Shown here in pieces: positions 12,489-22,801 of a DNA stretch of 64,000 nucleotides. The stretch is from NCBI GenBank assembly GCA_032622095.1, contig CP136065.1:19456134-19520133 (forward strand). Direction: 5' to 3'. The notes under the pieces are model-generated. The model worked only from the letters and a program-made list of their open reading frames with translations. It was not told the origin of the DNA and ran no database searches. Origin of the DNA: Siphonodentalium dalli. Lineage: Eukaryota; Mollusca; Scaphopoda; Gadilida; Siphonodentaliidae. Made by a program: the position numbers and the translations under genes. Each line of letters begins with the position of its first letter. Within the stretch, counting starts at the first letter, position 1.

Positions 12489-14414
12489 GGTGATTCTCCA
12501 TTAAATGAACAATTTCGTCCAGAAAATTCGGGGGGAAAAAAGTTTGTCACATGCCGATGAATTTTATGTGAGTATGTAGCACAGATATTGGTGACCACGA
12601 AAATGACATTGGGCAAAATTATAGGGCCAGGTCAAGGTCAATCAAGGTCGTTCATTACAGCATGTGCCAATGACGTTTTTTTGGGGTTGAATCAGGGCAA
12701 CGTCATTGTCAAATTCGCTCTTTCTCCAAAACTTGTTGACATGTGCCCTTTAATAGTTGAATTATCGTTATGAGTATATATTGTTTGAGTAGCCGATGAT
12801 GTATCCGTCCAAACGACGTATTGCGTAGCTCCGCACGTTGAGACGTCTATGAGATACAGCCATTTGAATATACGTGGTGGAAATTGATGTGCTTTGTGGG
12901 CGTGACATAGAGTTCAAACTCTCTAAGAGGTCAACGAATACAGCGTTCAGATATGATAATTGGAAACAGATTTTGATCGCATAAAAGGCGATTCCTATCA
13001 AGTCGGGCATGCCCTGGTCCCTCGTACACTTGGTTTGACTCCAAACGATCGAGGAACTCTGATGTAGACAACGTGAACATACGTCAATCAAAGTCTGTTC
13101 CCCAAGGGGTTCGCCAAATTGCAATGATAATTTAGAGTAGAAAACATTGTCGATGGATTTCTCTTACATGTTTCAAGATATTGAACTCAAATTTGGTATT
13201 TGGGGGTTTCTCGGTGCGCTCAATCAGATAGCATTGTCAGTGTGATATTCTGATGGTCCAAGATGTGTATTTTGACGCCGTTGCTATAACACACGAGCCG
13301 GAAATCGCCCCGCAGGCAGAACGATTGTTGAAAAGTACGGAAATAATTGACTTTTCAAACTGTCATCTGCTTCTCACTGAGATTGTTTGATGTAAACGTC
13401 AATCCATTTAGAGAATTCGTTAGATTCCGTTGATCACCCCCCCCCCCCACCCCACCACTCATTCACTCACCCCCCCCCCCCCCGATTTTATATAAACGCA
13501 CTAAAACTAATCCATATGTCATATTTGTTCTTTTTATTTACACCCAGATCATCCCTTAACATGTTTTATTTGTTAGATCGTGTTTGCGTCTCTGGATATT
13601 TCAAAATTAAAATTGCGTCATTACCCAAACAGAAGGAGTGTTTGGGTAATGACGCGTTTGGGTAATGACGATTTTCGTTTCAGCGCGCTCTTATATTTTG
13701 AATACCCATCACCTACGAAAATGAACTAGTTTATGAACAAACAACCGCTGCGAGCTTTCGAAATAAACTTTTAATCGTTCGCCTACAGCATGTAACATTT
13801 AAATGGTCTGCGTTTGTGTAATGACGCTGAATAAATATACGCTAGCGATTTCTAGTTTCAAAGGTTGATTTTGAAAAATTATTCAAGGAAACATAACCTG
13901 GGTTTATTTTTTCTAGACATTAAAGGATATTTACTCCACGATGCAACCATAGATATGAACAAGCTATGTTTCTGGTGAAAATATCAGCCGTCTTTATCGT
14001 GCGTTTGGGTAATGATTCTATATAACGGGACATGCTTTTGGAAGACTTCACATGCTTTCCACTAACTAAATATTTAATTTCATAAAAATTATACGAATTG
14101 CATGGCGTTCAGTGCAAAATCCGCACAAGAATATTAATTGGTTTAAAGATAAATCGTTCGTTGGCGAATGGGAGCAATCAGGGAAGTTGAATGCCTTTGG
14201 TTTGGGACATGCTGTTTCGGGGTGCGTAGTCTATAATATACACATGGCATATATGTTGTCACACGTCCATACTAAACCCGAAATGTCTCTAATAAATGCC
14301 TGTATCGTGAGCTACAAGATCATTACCATCACTTTTATGTATGGTGGCCATTGTTTTTCATAGGATGAACTAATAACGCAGGACATGGGTTTGCTCGTTT
14401 ACGGGAGAATCACC
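12489..14414. mobile_element. 1.93-kb TIR transposon relic inside the palindrome
   Basis: Ends GGTGATTCTCC / GGAGAATCACC (20 of 24 matching beyond that) are flanked by CATGTG on both sides (12483-12488, 14415-14420). The left arm of the palindrome holds the matching uninterrupted sequence around 7950. The interior has poly-C runs and repeated GTTTGGGTAATGACG motifs but no transposase frame I recognise. Confidence 0.9.
13437..13483. repeat. Poly-C low-complexity tracts
   Basis: Two C-runs separated by ACCCCACCACTCATTCACTC. Length is likely to vary and to be prone to assembly error. Confidence 0.8.
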
Positions 14415-14879
14415 CATGTGCTATGATCTTTACTATAATGGCGATCAAAGAGACCTGGTGCATTTAAAAAAATGGCCGCCATGATGGACGCCATCTTGTC
14501 TGGAGTCTCTTTCTTGTTAACAAGTGAAAATTTTTTAGAGGAGACCTTAAGGAAGAAAATTAGTGGGGTGAAGTTAAGTCCTGGGGGGGGTGCAGAGGTC
14601 GACCAATATCTCCTGGACTAAACAGGGCTAAATAGGATTCCTTCTGCACTTTATATTATCTGTCGTCTGCTTATATTTTCTGAACATCCCTCCAGGTGAA
14701 TAATCGACCATTCCAATGTATGCTTTTATAACTAATAGGAGAATCCATTTAGTATAGAAAGGGTTAAACTCCAAAATGGTTCCGTTGGATCTACACTATA
14801 TGAACTATTAATTACAACACACAGGCTCGTTTTGGTAAGAGATTGGTCAGCAATTCTGAGTTTAGTGTGCCTGTCATTT

Positions 14880-14975
14880 GTAGAATGAGGTTCCCAGAGG
14901 GATAATTTAGTGACGCAATCCATCATTGATGGCTAGCATCACTAACTTCACCCTCTGCGAACCTCATTCTGCATG
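14880..14975. repeat. ~95-bp hairpin
   Basis: AGAATGAGGTTCCCAGAGGG is repeated in reverse at the right end (CCCTCTGCGAACCTCATTCT). Its arm recurs at 15189-15225. Confidence 0.7.
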
Positions 14976-15227
14976 GCCTCATCTGCTATGGGAGACATAG
15001 ACTCAGATTTAAGTTCCCAAATGGTGAATCGTTGTGATTTAAACCCACTGGGAACCTCGATTATGCAATGTGTCGTCTGCCAATTTGGGGATATAGAGAA
15101 ACTAAATTAAAAAAGAAATAGAATCTGTGAAGAAGTTTCTATAGAAATTTGATAATAAAGAAACTTTCCAGAGCAGATGGGCCTAAGCAGAATGAGTTCC
15201 CCAGAGGGTGAATTTAGTGATGCTGGC

Positions 15228-15410
15228 CTGTGTCAATACATACAATATTGTAAACGAGGCGGTTTTCAATAAATATACACAGTATGTGACAAACGCCGTA
15301 TTTATAAAGTTGCAATGGACGTTGCGATCTAGAACGGTTGGGATTGTGAGTTGCATGCTGGTCAACATAGAAAAGGAAACAATATTATGAGGATATGACC
15401 TCCAAATACC
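15228..15410. repeat. ~180-bp direct repeat, copy 1
   Basis: Starts GTGTCAATACATACAATATTG, and the segment recurs at 15809-15990 with few changes (581-bp spacing). It contains no recognisable gene. Confidence 0.85.
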
Positions 15411-16285
15411 AACACTAGCCGTACCATTCTTCTACAATCAATGAACTCCAAACACCAACACCAACTGTATATTCTTCTAAAATCAATTAATTCCAATCAC
15501 GACAAGTCCTTTTATAAGAAATTTGGGGCGTTCAAACGTCTTGCCACTCACAGTAAACTGACAATAGATCCGTTTGCCGTAATGTCCGGTAGCATATATA
15601 CGTACTATAATGTCCGGTAGCATATATACGTACTACAATGTCCGGTAGAATATATACTTACTTTTACGACTCAGGCTATACTCGGCTGGTTTGTGACGCC
15701 CGTGGATCCGTGACGTCAAGATAACCCTGGAATCGAGAAGACATATCCTGATTTGTTCTGTTTAACTCTTGGAAATGCAAACTTCAAACTAATATACGAG
15801 GGAGTAAGTGTGTCAATACATACAATATTGTAAACGAGGCGGTTTTCAATAAATATACACAGTATGTGACGCCGTATTTATAAAGTTGCAATGGACGTTA
15901 CGATCTAAAACGGTTGGGATATTGAGTTGCATGCTGGTCAAAATAGAAAAGGAAACAATAATATGAGGATATGATCTCCAAATGCCAACGTTCCATTCTT
16001 CTAAAATCAATGAACTCCAAAAACGAACACTAACTGTATATTCTTCTAAGATCAATGAATTCCAATCACCGACACTAACCGTGCATTCTTCTCACATCAA
16101 TGAACTCCAAACATCAACTCTAACCGTACATTTTTCTAACATCAACAATAACCGTACATTCTTCTGACATCAATGAACTACAGCATCAACACTATATTAA
16201 CCTCACATTCTTCTAACAACACTACTAACCATACAATTGTCTAGCAACATCAACACTAACCACGCATTATTCTAACAGCACCCGT
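15410..16285 (-). repeat. Degenerate relatives of the 28-bp array (longer units)
   Basis: Irregular units of about 38-45 bp share CTAACCGTACATTCTTCTAA with the 28-bp array but carry an extra ATCAATGAACTCCAAAC segment. They look like an older part of the same array, separated from it by the inserted retrotransposon sequence at 16290-19125. Confidence 0.75.
15809..15990. repeat. ~180-bp direct repeat, copy 2
   Basis: Second copy of the segment at 15228-15410, with a short deletion after ATGTGAC. The repeat flanks part of the degenerate minisatellite, so the spacing may come from unequal exchange. Confidence 0.85.
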
Positions 16286-16289
16286 GTGA

Positions 16290-17175
16290 GCCCGCGGTAG
16301 ATTATGCCTACCGCCCCACTGCGACGGGTAAGAATCGCCTAATGTGGCACACTGTTTGCCCTGAGGTGTATCTCGTTAGGTGTGGTGCAGGACCCCTGGT
16401 GGTACTATGGCGGCCGTACCACGTGAGGCATCGACCTGCGTATACGGCTTAGCTCATGGTCCACTTTGGTCTTACATCTCTTCAAGACGGGTGGTTGAGT
16501 TGACCCGGCTCAATCAATAGGCTAGTCACGCCTCTCCACGTATCAGATTCAATTATTGTTATGTGTTGTATTGTTCGTCTGAGCTTTGAAGTACTGTTTT
16601 CTGTTATTTCACGTATGATATTTCTGTTCTCTCCCGTTTTGGTGTTCGTCCTGATGATTGATGCATGTTGAATCCTGTATTGTTCACGCCCGTCTCACTG
16701 TGGAGAGGTACGGGGAGGCTGCTACATACAGTGGCTAAACGGGGGTCACCGCTCCACTATGCACATGACTTTGGTCCTACCAAAATTCGAAGGGTAGTCC
16801 GCAGCAGCTGCTGGTCTAGTTATAGAAACTCAAATAGCAAACACCACGACCTGATCGTAAGAATGATGACACTTAATTCAAAAGATGCTGTTGAATTCCT
16901 TCAGTACTTGGTTCTTAGTTTCGACCCGACTATTAAAAAAACTGTTTGTCGTTTTGTCATATGTCGTTGATAAGACACTTCAAAGTATTGCTGGACAATT
17001 GAATCTGTCACACCGCGCCAGTGACTGGCTTTCTCCTAATTGAATGTTCAAAGATAGTTCAATCTGATGCTTTGTTGCAATTAACAGCTAGTCACGGTCG
17101 CTCATCAACACACTTTTAATAGTAGCAGCGCAGTTTTGAGAACCTGCGATATCTCTGAATCTTCTGGGTAGGAGA
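16290..17175 (+). mobile_element. Probable 5' region of a non-LTR retrotransposon
   Basis: A GC-richer, non-repetitive stretch breaks the minisatellite at about 16287 and leads into the zinc-knuckle ORF1 downstream. No coding frame of note was recognised in it apart from a short one at 16665-16970. The assignment rests on position. Confidence 0.45.
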
Positions 17176-17177
17176 TA

Positions 17178-18005
17178 TTGGCTGAGTTGGCTCCACATGG
17201 AGTTACTGATGTTCGCAGATTTTATAAGACAGTTAATCGACTAAAAGTTCCTTTGCATAGTTATATTTTGATTTTTAAACGGTACGAACATCCGCCGGCA
17301 CTGACGGTTGCATATATGAAGATAGATTTGTCTGCATATGTTCCAAATCCCGTACGAGGTTTTAAACGTCAGGGGTATGGTCATGACAAGGAACATTATA
17401 ACAGTAAAGAAACCATATGTGCACGCTGTTCTATTTTTGGTCCTGATCGTAAGGATTGTACTAAACCAAAAACGTTTTTAAACTGTCAAGAAATGCTGCA
17501 ATGGATCATTCATGTCCCTTAACCCTTTACCCAACAAACCGGCCAAAACCGGCCAAATAAAGATTCAACAGCCTAAAATATCTTGGGTCTGTCTCAATAG
17601 AACCATACAAATATGGATATCATTGGAATCGGCTCCTTGACCACATTGTGATAGTTACAGTTATGCCATGTGCCAATGCATTCTCTTATATATGAGAGTC
17701 GACCATAGGTCGCCTCGCATATATAAGAGAATGCATTGGCCTTTTTTTAACACTTTTTACCATTTGTTCTTACATTCTTTAACAATTTTATAATTTTTAA
17801 TGTGTTAAGCCAATGCATTCTCTTATATATGCGAGGCGACCTATGGTCGACTCGCATATATAAGAGAATGCATTGGCACAGGGCCGTTCTGTTGGGTAAA
17901 GGGTTATGGGACAATGAATTAAAAATTCAACGATGTAAGGCTGAGAAACATCTATCATATTTCGATGCAAAGACATTATTAGTTGGTGTTCGACCATCAG
18001 TTTAG
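17178..18005 (+). pseudogene. Non-LTR retrotransposon ORF1 with zinc knuckles, interrupted by a MITE
   Basis: Residues from 17178 read VTDVRRFYKT, then AYVPNPVRGFKRQGYGHDKE, then TICARCSIFGPDRKDCTKP and FLNCQ. This is the PNP-x-RCFKCQ-x-GH, C-x2-C, C-x2-C layout of ORF1 nucleic-acid-binding domains in jockey/I-like LINEs, with the first knuckle damaged. The frame ends at the MITE (17519-17906). After it, WDNELKIQRCKAEKHLSYFD continues the usual ORF1 ending (IQ..K...+SY.DA). It is a relic, cut by an insertion. Confidence 0.75.
17519..17906 (+). mobile_element. TTAA-type (piggyBac-like) MITE with paired 67-bp palindromes, copy D
   Basis: Ends are TTAACCCTTTACCCAACA and its reverse complement (last A changed). 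Inside are a ~130-bp unique left part (ACCGGCCAAAACCGGCC) and two 67-bp palindromic modules at 17673-17739 and 17810-17876. TTAA target and CCC ends are typical of piggyBac-related non-autonomous elements. It lies within the ORF1 relic. Confidence 0.85.
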
Positions 18006-18289
18006 CTAGTCACATGCTCTGCTGTCGTTTCTACAAACAAGAATACCGATGCCAGCACTCACACAGATAGCAGGCAGACCCACACTACCGTTGTGTATTA
18101 TACCAGATAAATGGTCGTTTGACTCGGAAGTCCCCAAATATAATTAAATTTTCGATAGTGGTGATAAAGCCTTGAAATCCATTAGAAAAATTTGTGATAA
18201 CTTAAAAATTTATCATGTATGCTGTTTCAGACGAGATATATTCAACGACGAAAAACCATAAGGTAAAAACAAGTTGCGAACCTATAGAA

Positions 18290-18784
18290 GGGCGAAAATC
18301 AATTACCAGATAGAACCATATTTGAACTTTGTTGAGTCAGATTATCTTGCACAAAGCTTCGGCTCAGCAACCATACTTTGAAAATTGAGAAAGGCAGACA
18401 CAAACGACCTAAAGTAGCCGCTGACAGAATTTGCAAAAAGTGTGGAATGGAAGTAGAAACAGAAGAACACTTCATTATGAGATGCCCCATTTATAAAAAT
18501 CTAAGAAAACGTTTATTTGCGGAAATAAGTGACAACATTCAGACCTTTAATAATACGGCTGACCAACAGAAATTCTTAATCATCTTGAGAAAAGATGAAC
18601 CCAAAACATGTAATATCATCTGCAACATGGTCCAACTCTTTCTACATAAACGGTGTGAATCACCAAACATTGAACAATAATATATTTATGTTACTATACT
18701 TAGAATAACATTTTATTTATGTAACTCTTTTGACATCGGCCTCGAATGGGCGTATCTGTCAATAAATTTATCTTATCTTATCTA
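18290..18784 (+). pseudogene. LINE 3' end: reverse-transcriptase C-terminal zinc finger and tail
   Basis: The frame from 18378 reads KIEKGRHKRPKVAADRICKKC and then a C-x2-C-x8-H-x4-C finger (HFIMRCP). Just upstream, in another frame, QIEPYLNFV belongs to the same domain. The piece ends in a repeat tail, AATTTATCTTATCTTATCT (18765-18783). It is a 5'-truncated LINE copy lying inside the older retrotransposon. Confidence 0.75.
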
Positions 18785-19130
18785 AGCGACACAACTTGAC
18801 GTAACTGATATAACTCATCTCCCATAATCTGTATCACAGGCCATGGAAACGTCTACTCGAGATGCATCCGTTGTTCACAAACAATCCACTCAAGTTGAGC
18901 CAGTTACTGCAACACAGTCTATTCGTGTTGATTCTATTGTTGCACACAAAAATCGCCTGTTGCTTCGAAACAAAGATCGCCAAACTCCCCAACGTTTAGA
19001 CTCTCAGAAAAAATATCTGAACTATCAAAATGTGACCAGATGCTTGATGAGAAACGTTTAACACTACAAGGCACTCACTTGAGGCTGTCGGTTGTGTGAA
19101 AGATGACATTCTTCTGTCAACCCTCAATCT
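18785..19130 (+). other. Possible continuation of the older retrotransposon
   Basis: After the LINE tail a 72-codon frame starts at 18843 (METSTRDASVV), rich in S, T and Q. It may be the tail of the interrupted ORF1, but no motif decides it. The minisatellite resumes at about 19134. Confidence 0.3.
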
Positions 19131-19204
19131 ATCAATCTTCTAACAACATTAGTAACCGTATGTTCTCCCATACATGTTTAATACACTAAAGATAACAGTA
19201 TATT

Positions 19205-20575
19205 AGTCTAACATGAACTCTAATCGTACATTCTTCTAACATCCGCAATAATCGTACATTCTTCTAACATCCGCACTAACCATACATTCTTCTAACATCC
19301 GCAATAACCATACATTCTTCTAACATCCGCAATAATCGTACATTCTTCTAACATCCGCAATAATCGTACATTCTTCTAACATCCGCAATAATCGAACATT
19401 CTTCTAACATCCGCAATAATCGAACATTCTTCTAACATCCGCAATAATCGTACATTCTTCTAACATCCGCAATAATCGTACATTCTTCTAACATCCGCAA
19501 TAATCGTACATTCTTCTAACATCCGCAATAATCGTACATTCTTCTAACATCCGCAATAATCGTACATTCTTCTAACATCCGCAATAATCGTACATTCTTC
19601 TAACATCCGCAATAATCGTACATTCTTCTAACATCCGCAATAATCGTACATTCTTCTAACATCCGCAATAATCGTACATTCTTCTAACATCCGCAATAAT
19701 CGTACATTCTTCTAACATCCGCAATAATCGTACATTCTTCTAACATCCGCACTAACCATACATTCTTCTAACATCCGCAATAACCATACATTCTTCTAAC
19801 ATCCGCAATAATCGTACATTCTTCTAACATCCGCAATAATCGTACATTCTTCTAACATCCGCAATAATCGAACATTCTTCTAACATCCGCAATAATCGAA
19901 CATTCTTCTAACATCCGCAATAATCGTACATTCTTCTAACATCCGCAATAATCGTACATTCTTCTAACATCCGCAATAATCGTACATTCTTCTAACATCC
20001 GCAATAATCGTACATTCTTCTAACATCCGCAATAATCGTACATTCTTCTAACATCCGCAATAATCGTACATTCTTCTAACATCCGCAATAATCGTACATT
20101 CTTCTAACATCCGCAATAACCATACATTCTTCTAACATCCGCAATAATCGTACATTCTTCTAACATCCGCAATAATCGTACATTCTTCTAACATCCGCAA
20201 TAATCGAACATTCTTCTAACATCCGCAATAATCGAACATTCTTCTAACATCCGCAATAATCGTACATTCTTCTAACATCCGCAATAATCGAACATTCTTC
20301 TAACATCCGCAATAACCGAACATTCTTCTAACATCTACAATAACCGTACATTCTTCTAACATCTACACTAACCGTACATTCTTCTAACATCTACACTAAC
20401 CATACATTCTTCTAACATCTACACTAACCGTACAATATTCTGACATAAACAATAACAGTTCATTTCTCTAACAACAACAACAACAACAATAACCGTACAT
20501 TCTGCTAACATCAATTAACACTACCGGTCTATTCTTCTAATTCCATCACCAACAGTACATTCTTCTAACACCGCA
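19205..20575 (-). repeat. 28-bp minisatellite derived from a RET splice-donor junction
   Basis: About 45 tandem units of 28 bp. On the minus strand the unit matches the end of the exon at 21901 plus the first intron bases at about 24 of 28 positions, and copies at 20338-20440 match at about 26 of 28. Those copies keep the GTTAGT donor hexamer, while most units carry ATTATT instead. A 17-unit higher-order period of 476 bp is visible (the variant ACTAACCATAC recurs at 19275 and 19751). Confidence 0.93.
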
Positions 20576-21483
20576 ACATATACTCGAGGAAATGTGCACA
20601 TAATTGACATATAATGTGAAATAGCTACATAATGTGATTATTTGATTCTGTTATTTCGTTTTAAAGCGCGGGCCACAGTGAAAACACATGTTAAAGAGCA
20701 CCTGAAAAGTCGTGAGTTGGCTTACTTGTGTCATTGTCCGCACAAAATCTGATTAGAATTGCATCATAATGAGTCGATAATGTGACTAAAACGCTCTCAT
20801 TCTGTGCGCATTATTAAAAGTAAACACATGACCTATGATTTTTCTTGCATTTTCGTGATAAACTGGTGTCAATCTAGCTGGGTAAACATCACTGGTATGG
20901 CCTTCAGGCTTCAATTCAGTGAATTTGGCCAAAGCGTTAACAATGTCGCCTATGGGAAACCAGTTAGTTCAGTGATTCCTAAACCCACTGTGGGTCACCA
21001 GTATTCGCCGTGAAAATTTGTGGAGCGGATTAATATGAATCAAGTGAAATCCTCGAGACATACCAGGGCACACCATGAATCACCGCGATCTGTACTGATA
21101 ATCCAGCTTGTTTTTTCAAAAAAACCCGCACATTATCTGCTTATAATAGAATTGTTTTAGGTAGATAATCTACTTAGAATCGCCTCATTTTGATTCGATA
21201 ATATGCTGAAAATAAGTGCGGATTAGTCACATTATCGACTCATAATGAGGCGATAATTCTAAGCAGATTATGAGCGGACGACGCAGGAAGATGACACAAA
21301 AAAGCCAACTCACGACTTTTCAGGTTTAAGCTCTTTAACATGTGTTTTCACTATGGCCCGCGCCATAAAACGAAATAACGGATGTGACTCCATTATCTGC
21401 TTGTGTTATAGAATGAAATAATCACATTATGTTTCATTTTATAGGTCGAATATGTGAGTATTTGCGCGAGGATATGTTGGATA
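20575..21483. mobile_element. Inverted-repeat element with ~340-bp arms
   Basis: The left arm (ACATATACTCGAGGAAATG at about 20578, CACATTATCGACTCATTATG in reverse sense near 20780) is repeated in reverse at 21215-21483, including the AAAAGTCGTGAGTTGGCTTA block. There is no coding frame. It sits within the degenerate minisatellite close to the last RET exon. Confidence 0.8.
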
Positions 21484-21519
21484 ATCGTCTCAAAATATCG
21501 ACAACTATACTGCGTTATT

Positions 21520-21832
21520 TCCAACATATACTCGCGGAAATACGCACATAATCGACCTATATTGGGAAATGGTGATTATTATTACATTCTGATATAAGCA
21601 GATAATGGATTCTTACCGGTTATTTCGTTTTAGTCGTCAGTTGGCATATTTGTCACATTGTCTGCATATAATCTGCTTAGAATCGCTTCATTACGAGTCG
21701 ATAATGTGACTAAAAGTTTCTCATCTTCAGCACATTATTGACGCAAAGTGAGGCGATTCTAAGCAGATTATCTACCTAAACAAGTTCTATTATAAGCAGA
21801 TAAATGTGCTGGTTTTCGGTATAATACACCAA
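21520..21832. mobile_element. Second, partial copy of the same inverted-repeat family
   Basis: It starts ACATATACTCGCGGAAAT and repeats the left-arm order of the 20575 element up to ATTATAAGCAGATAA. A related fragment (TCACTGTGGCCCGCGTCATAAA) appears at 30990-31012. Confidence 0.7.
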
Positions 21833-21837
21833 TTAGC

Positions 21838-21900
21838 ACTAACAGTATATTCCTCTAACACCAATTAACCTAACTGCATTATTCTAACATTAACACTAAC
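21838..21900 (-). repeat. Degenerate array units abutting the RET donor site
   Basis: Immediately beyond the exon end are two or three poor copies of the 28-bp unit (TCTAACAC, TTCTAACATTAACACTAAC). They link the exon to the main array, now separated by inverted-repeat elements at 20575-21835. Confidence 0.75.
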
Positions 21901-22000
21901 CGTACATTCCTCTAACATCCTATCGAAGATGTTGGCCAGTTGTTGGAATGTTGGTCTGTTAATCGGCTCACTCTTCCAGCATTTCTGCATGACGGCATAG
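21901..22000 (-). CDS. RET: RET exon (100 nt): alphaH-alphaI, end of kinase domain, with duplicated acceptor
   Basis: The exon encodes YAVMQKCWKSEPINRPTF, then QQLANIFDRMLEECT. CW...P..RP.F is the conserved kinase subdomain XI. The acceptor used here is TTTACAG at 22007-22001, and the donor GTTAGT at 21900-21895 leaves phase 0. An upstream copy of the acceptor with the first codons lies 48 nt away (22048), so a 148-nt version with 16 extra residues is possible and open. If the donor is not used, the frame stops a few residues later near 21865. The tail of RET that normally follows was not found below this point. Confidence 0.9.
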
Positions 22001-22076
22001 CTGTAAACCGGATTACATATGATATAATATTTCTGCATGACGGCATAGCTGTAAACCGGATTACATATGATATAGT
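21981..22076 (-). repeat. 48-bp tandem duplication of the last exon's 3' splice site
   Basis: Positions 21981-22026 and 22029-22074 are identical, with a 48-bp period. On the minus strand each copy contains the pyrimidine-poor tract, the acceptor GGTTTACAG and the first seven codons of the exon (YAVMQK). The period is a multiple of three and has no stop. Confidence 0.95.
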
Positions 22077-22129
22077 TTAAAATAATCGACATGTTTAGAT
22101 CGAGAACTGCTAGCTCCAACCACAGTCAC

Positions 22130-22700
22130 TGCCAGCCACATACAGTCACTTGACTGACTAAGTCACCATGCTATTTTTGTATGGATACATTCGGTTAATC
22201 TTTGATGATATGCCAGAAAGTCAGGCGATCGCCTACTTTATTAGAAATTTAGTTGACAGCGCCTGAAGTTTTAAGTTCATAATCCAAACCAAGAAACAAA
22301 CACAGTGACCTATGTTTCTTGATAAACTTAACCGGGTCAGCAAGATAAGAGGACACGGCAGCCTCTTCGATACGTAAGTCATGGAAATTAAATACGTATC
22401 TTAACTATTATATTTAAAGCGCTCTATGGGGAATTGCACAAAAATTGCCAACAAAATATTTTCCTGTTTCTTATCGTGCCCTAAATATTCTAAACAATTT
22501 ATTTACATACTTCGAATGAATTTCCCCATTTATCTCAATCTGCCGGAAACGTTAGTTATGAAGATGATTCATCACAATAGACAATGCCATTATATGGTCC
22601 TTTATAATTTTGATCTATTTCTGAATTTTAGGAAAATAACTCAACACGTTAGTGGAGTTGCCACATAACACATGCAAGATGTCTGTAATTTGAATAATAC
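22130..22700. other. Intron of RET, no other feature
   Basis: Intronic sequence between the last two exons found. Short open frames only. Confidence 0.5.
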
Positions 22701-22704
22701 GAAC

Positions 22705-22801
22705 AACTCATCAGAACATCCTTCTGGTTTGTCCATTCTGTAGTCCGTCTGTAATAGCTGGAATAGTCTCTCAGGCACAATTCCGGGGTATGGGTTAGCA
22801 C
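22705..22801 (-). CDS. RET: RET exon (97 nt): alphaG region
   Basis: The exon encodes [18 protein letters not shown], then [13 protein letters not shown] and two bases of a split codon. NPYPGI-PERLF-LL matches RET alphaG. The acceptor is TTTCAG at 22807-22802. I chose the donor GTTCGT at 22704-22699 because it gives phase 2, needed to join the next exon (the split codon becomes phenylalanine before YAVMQKCW). A downstream GTATTA would break the frame. Confidence 0.9.

Larger units (their letters stand above)
7726..14621. mobile_element. ~6.9-kb imperfect palindrome (foldback element)
   Basis: The ends are TTAGTCCAGGA and TCCTGGACTAA, followed by ATATTGGTCGACC on each side. Corresponding points sum to about 20,300-20,460 across the whole length (for example 8402 with 12030, 9170 with 11295, 9691 with 10610), so the arms meet near 10,150-10,230. 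The right arm is lengthened by the insertion at 12489-14414. No long coding frame survives. Confidence 0.88.
7602..14767. mobile_element. TTAA MITE (family 2) split by a giant palindrome
   Basis: The left half (7602-7725) begins TTAACTCTTTCTATACTAA and contains ACTCGTCAATGAGC in reverse sense. The right half (about 14635-14767) ends TATAGAAAGGGTTAA. Together they match the intact copy at 43380-43654, showing that the intervening ~6.9 kb was inserted. Confidence 0.8.

Noticed and set aside
19205-20575. CRISPR-like regular array
   Set aside because: 28-bp units are head-to-tail with no unique spacers, in animal intron-type sequence. It is a minisatellite.
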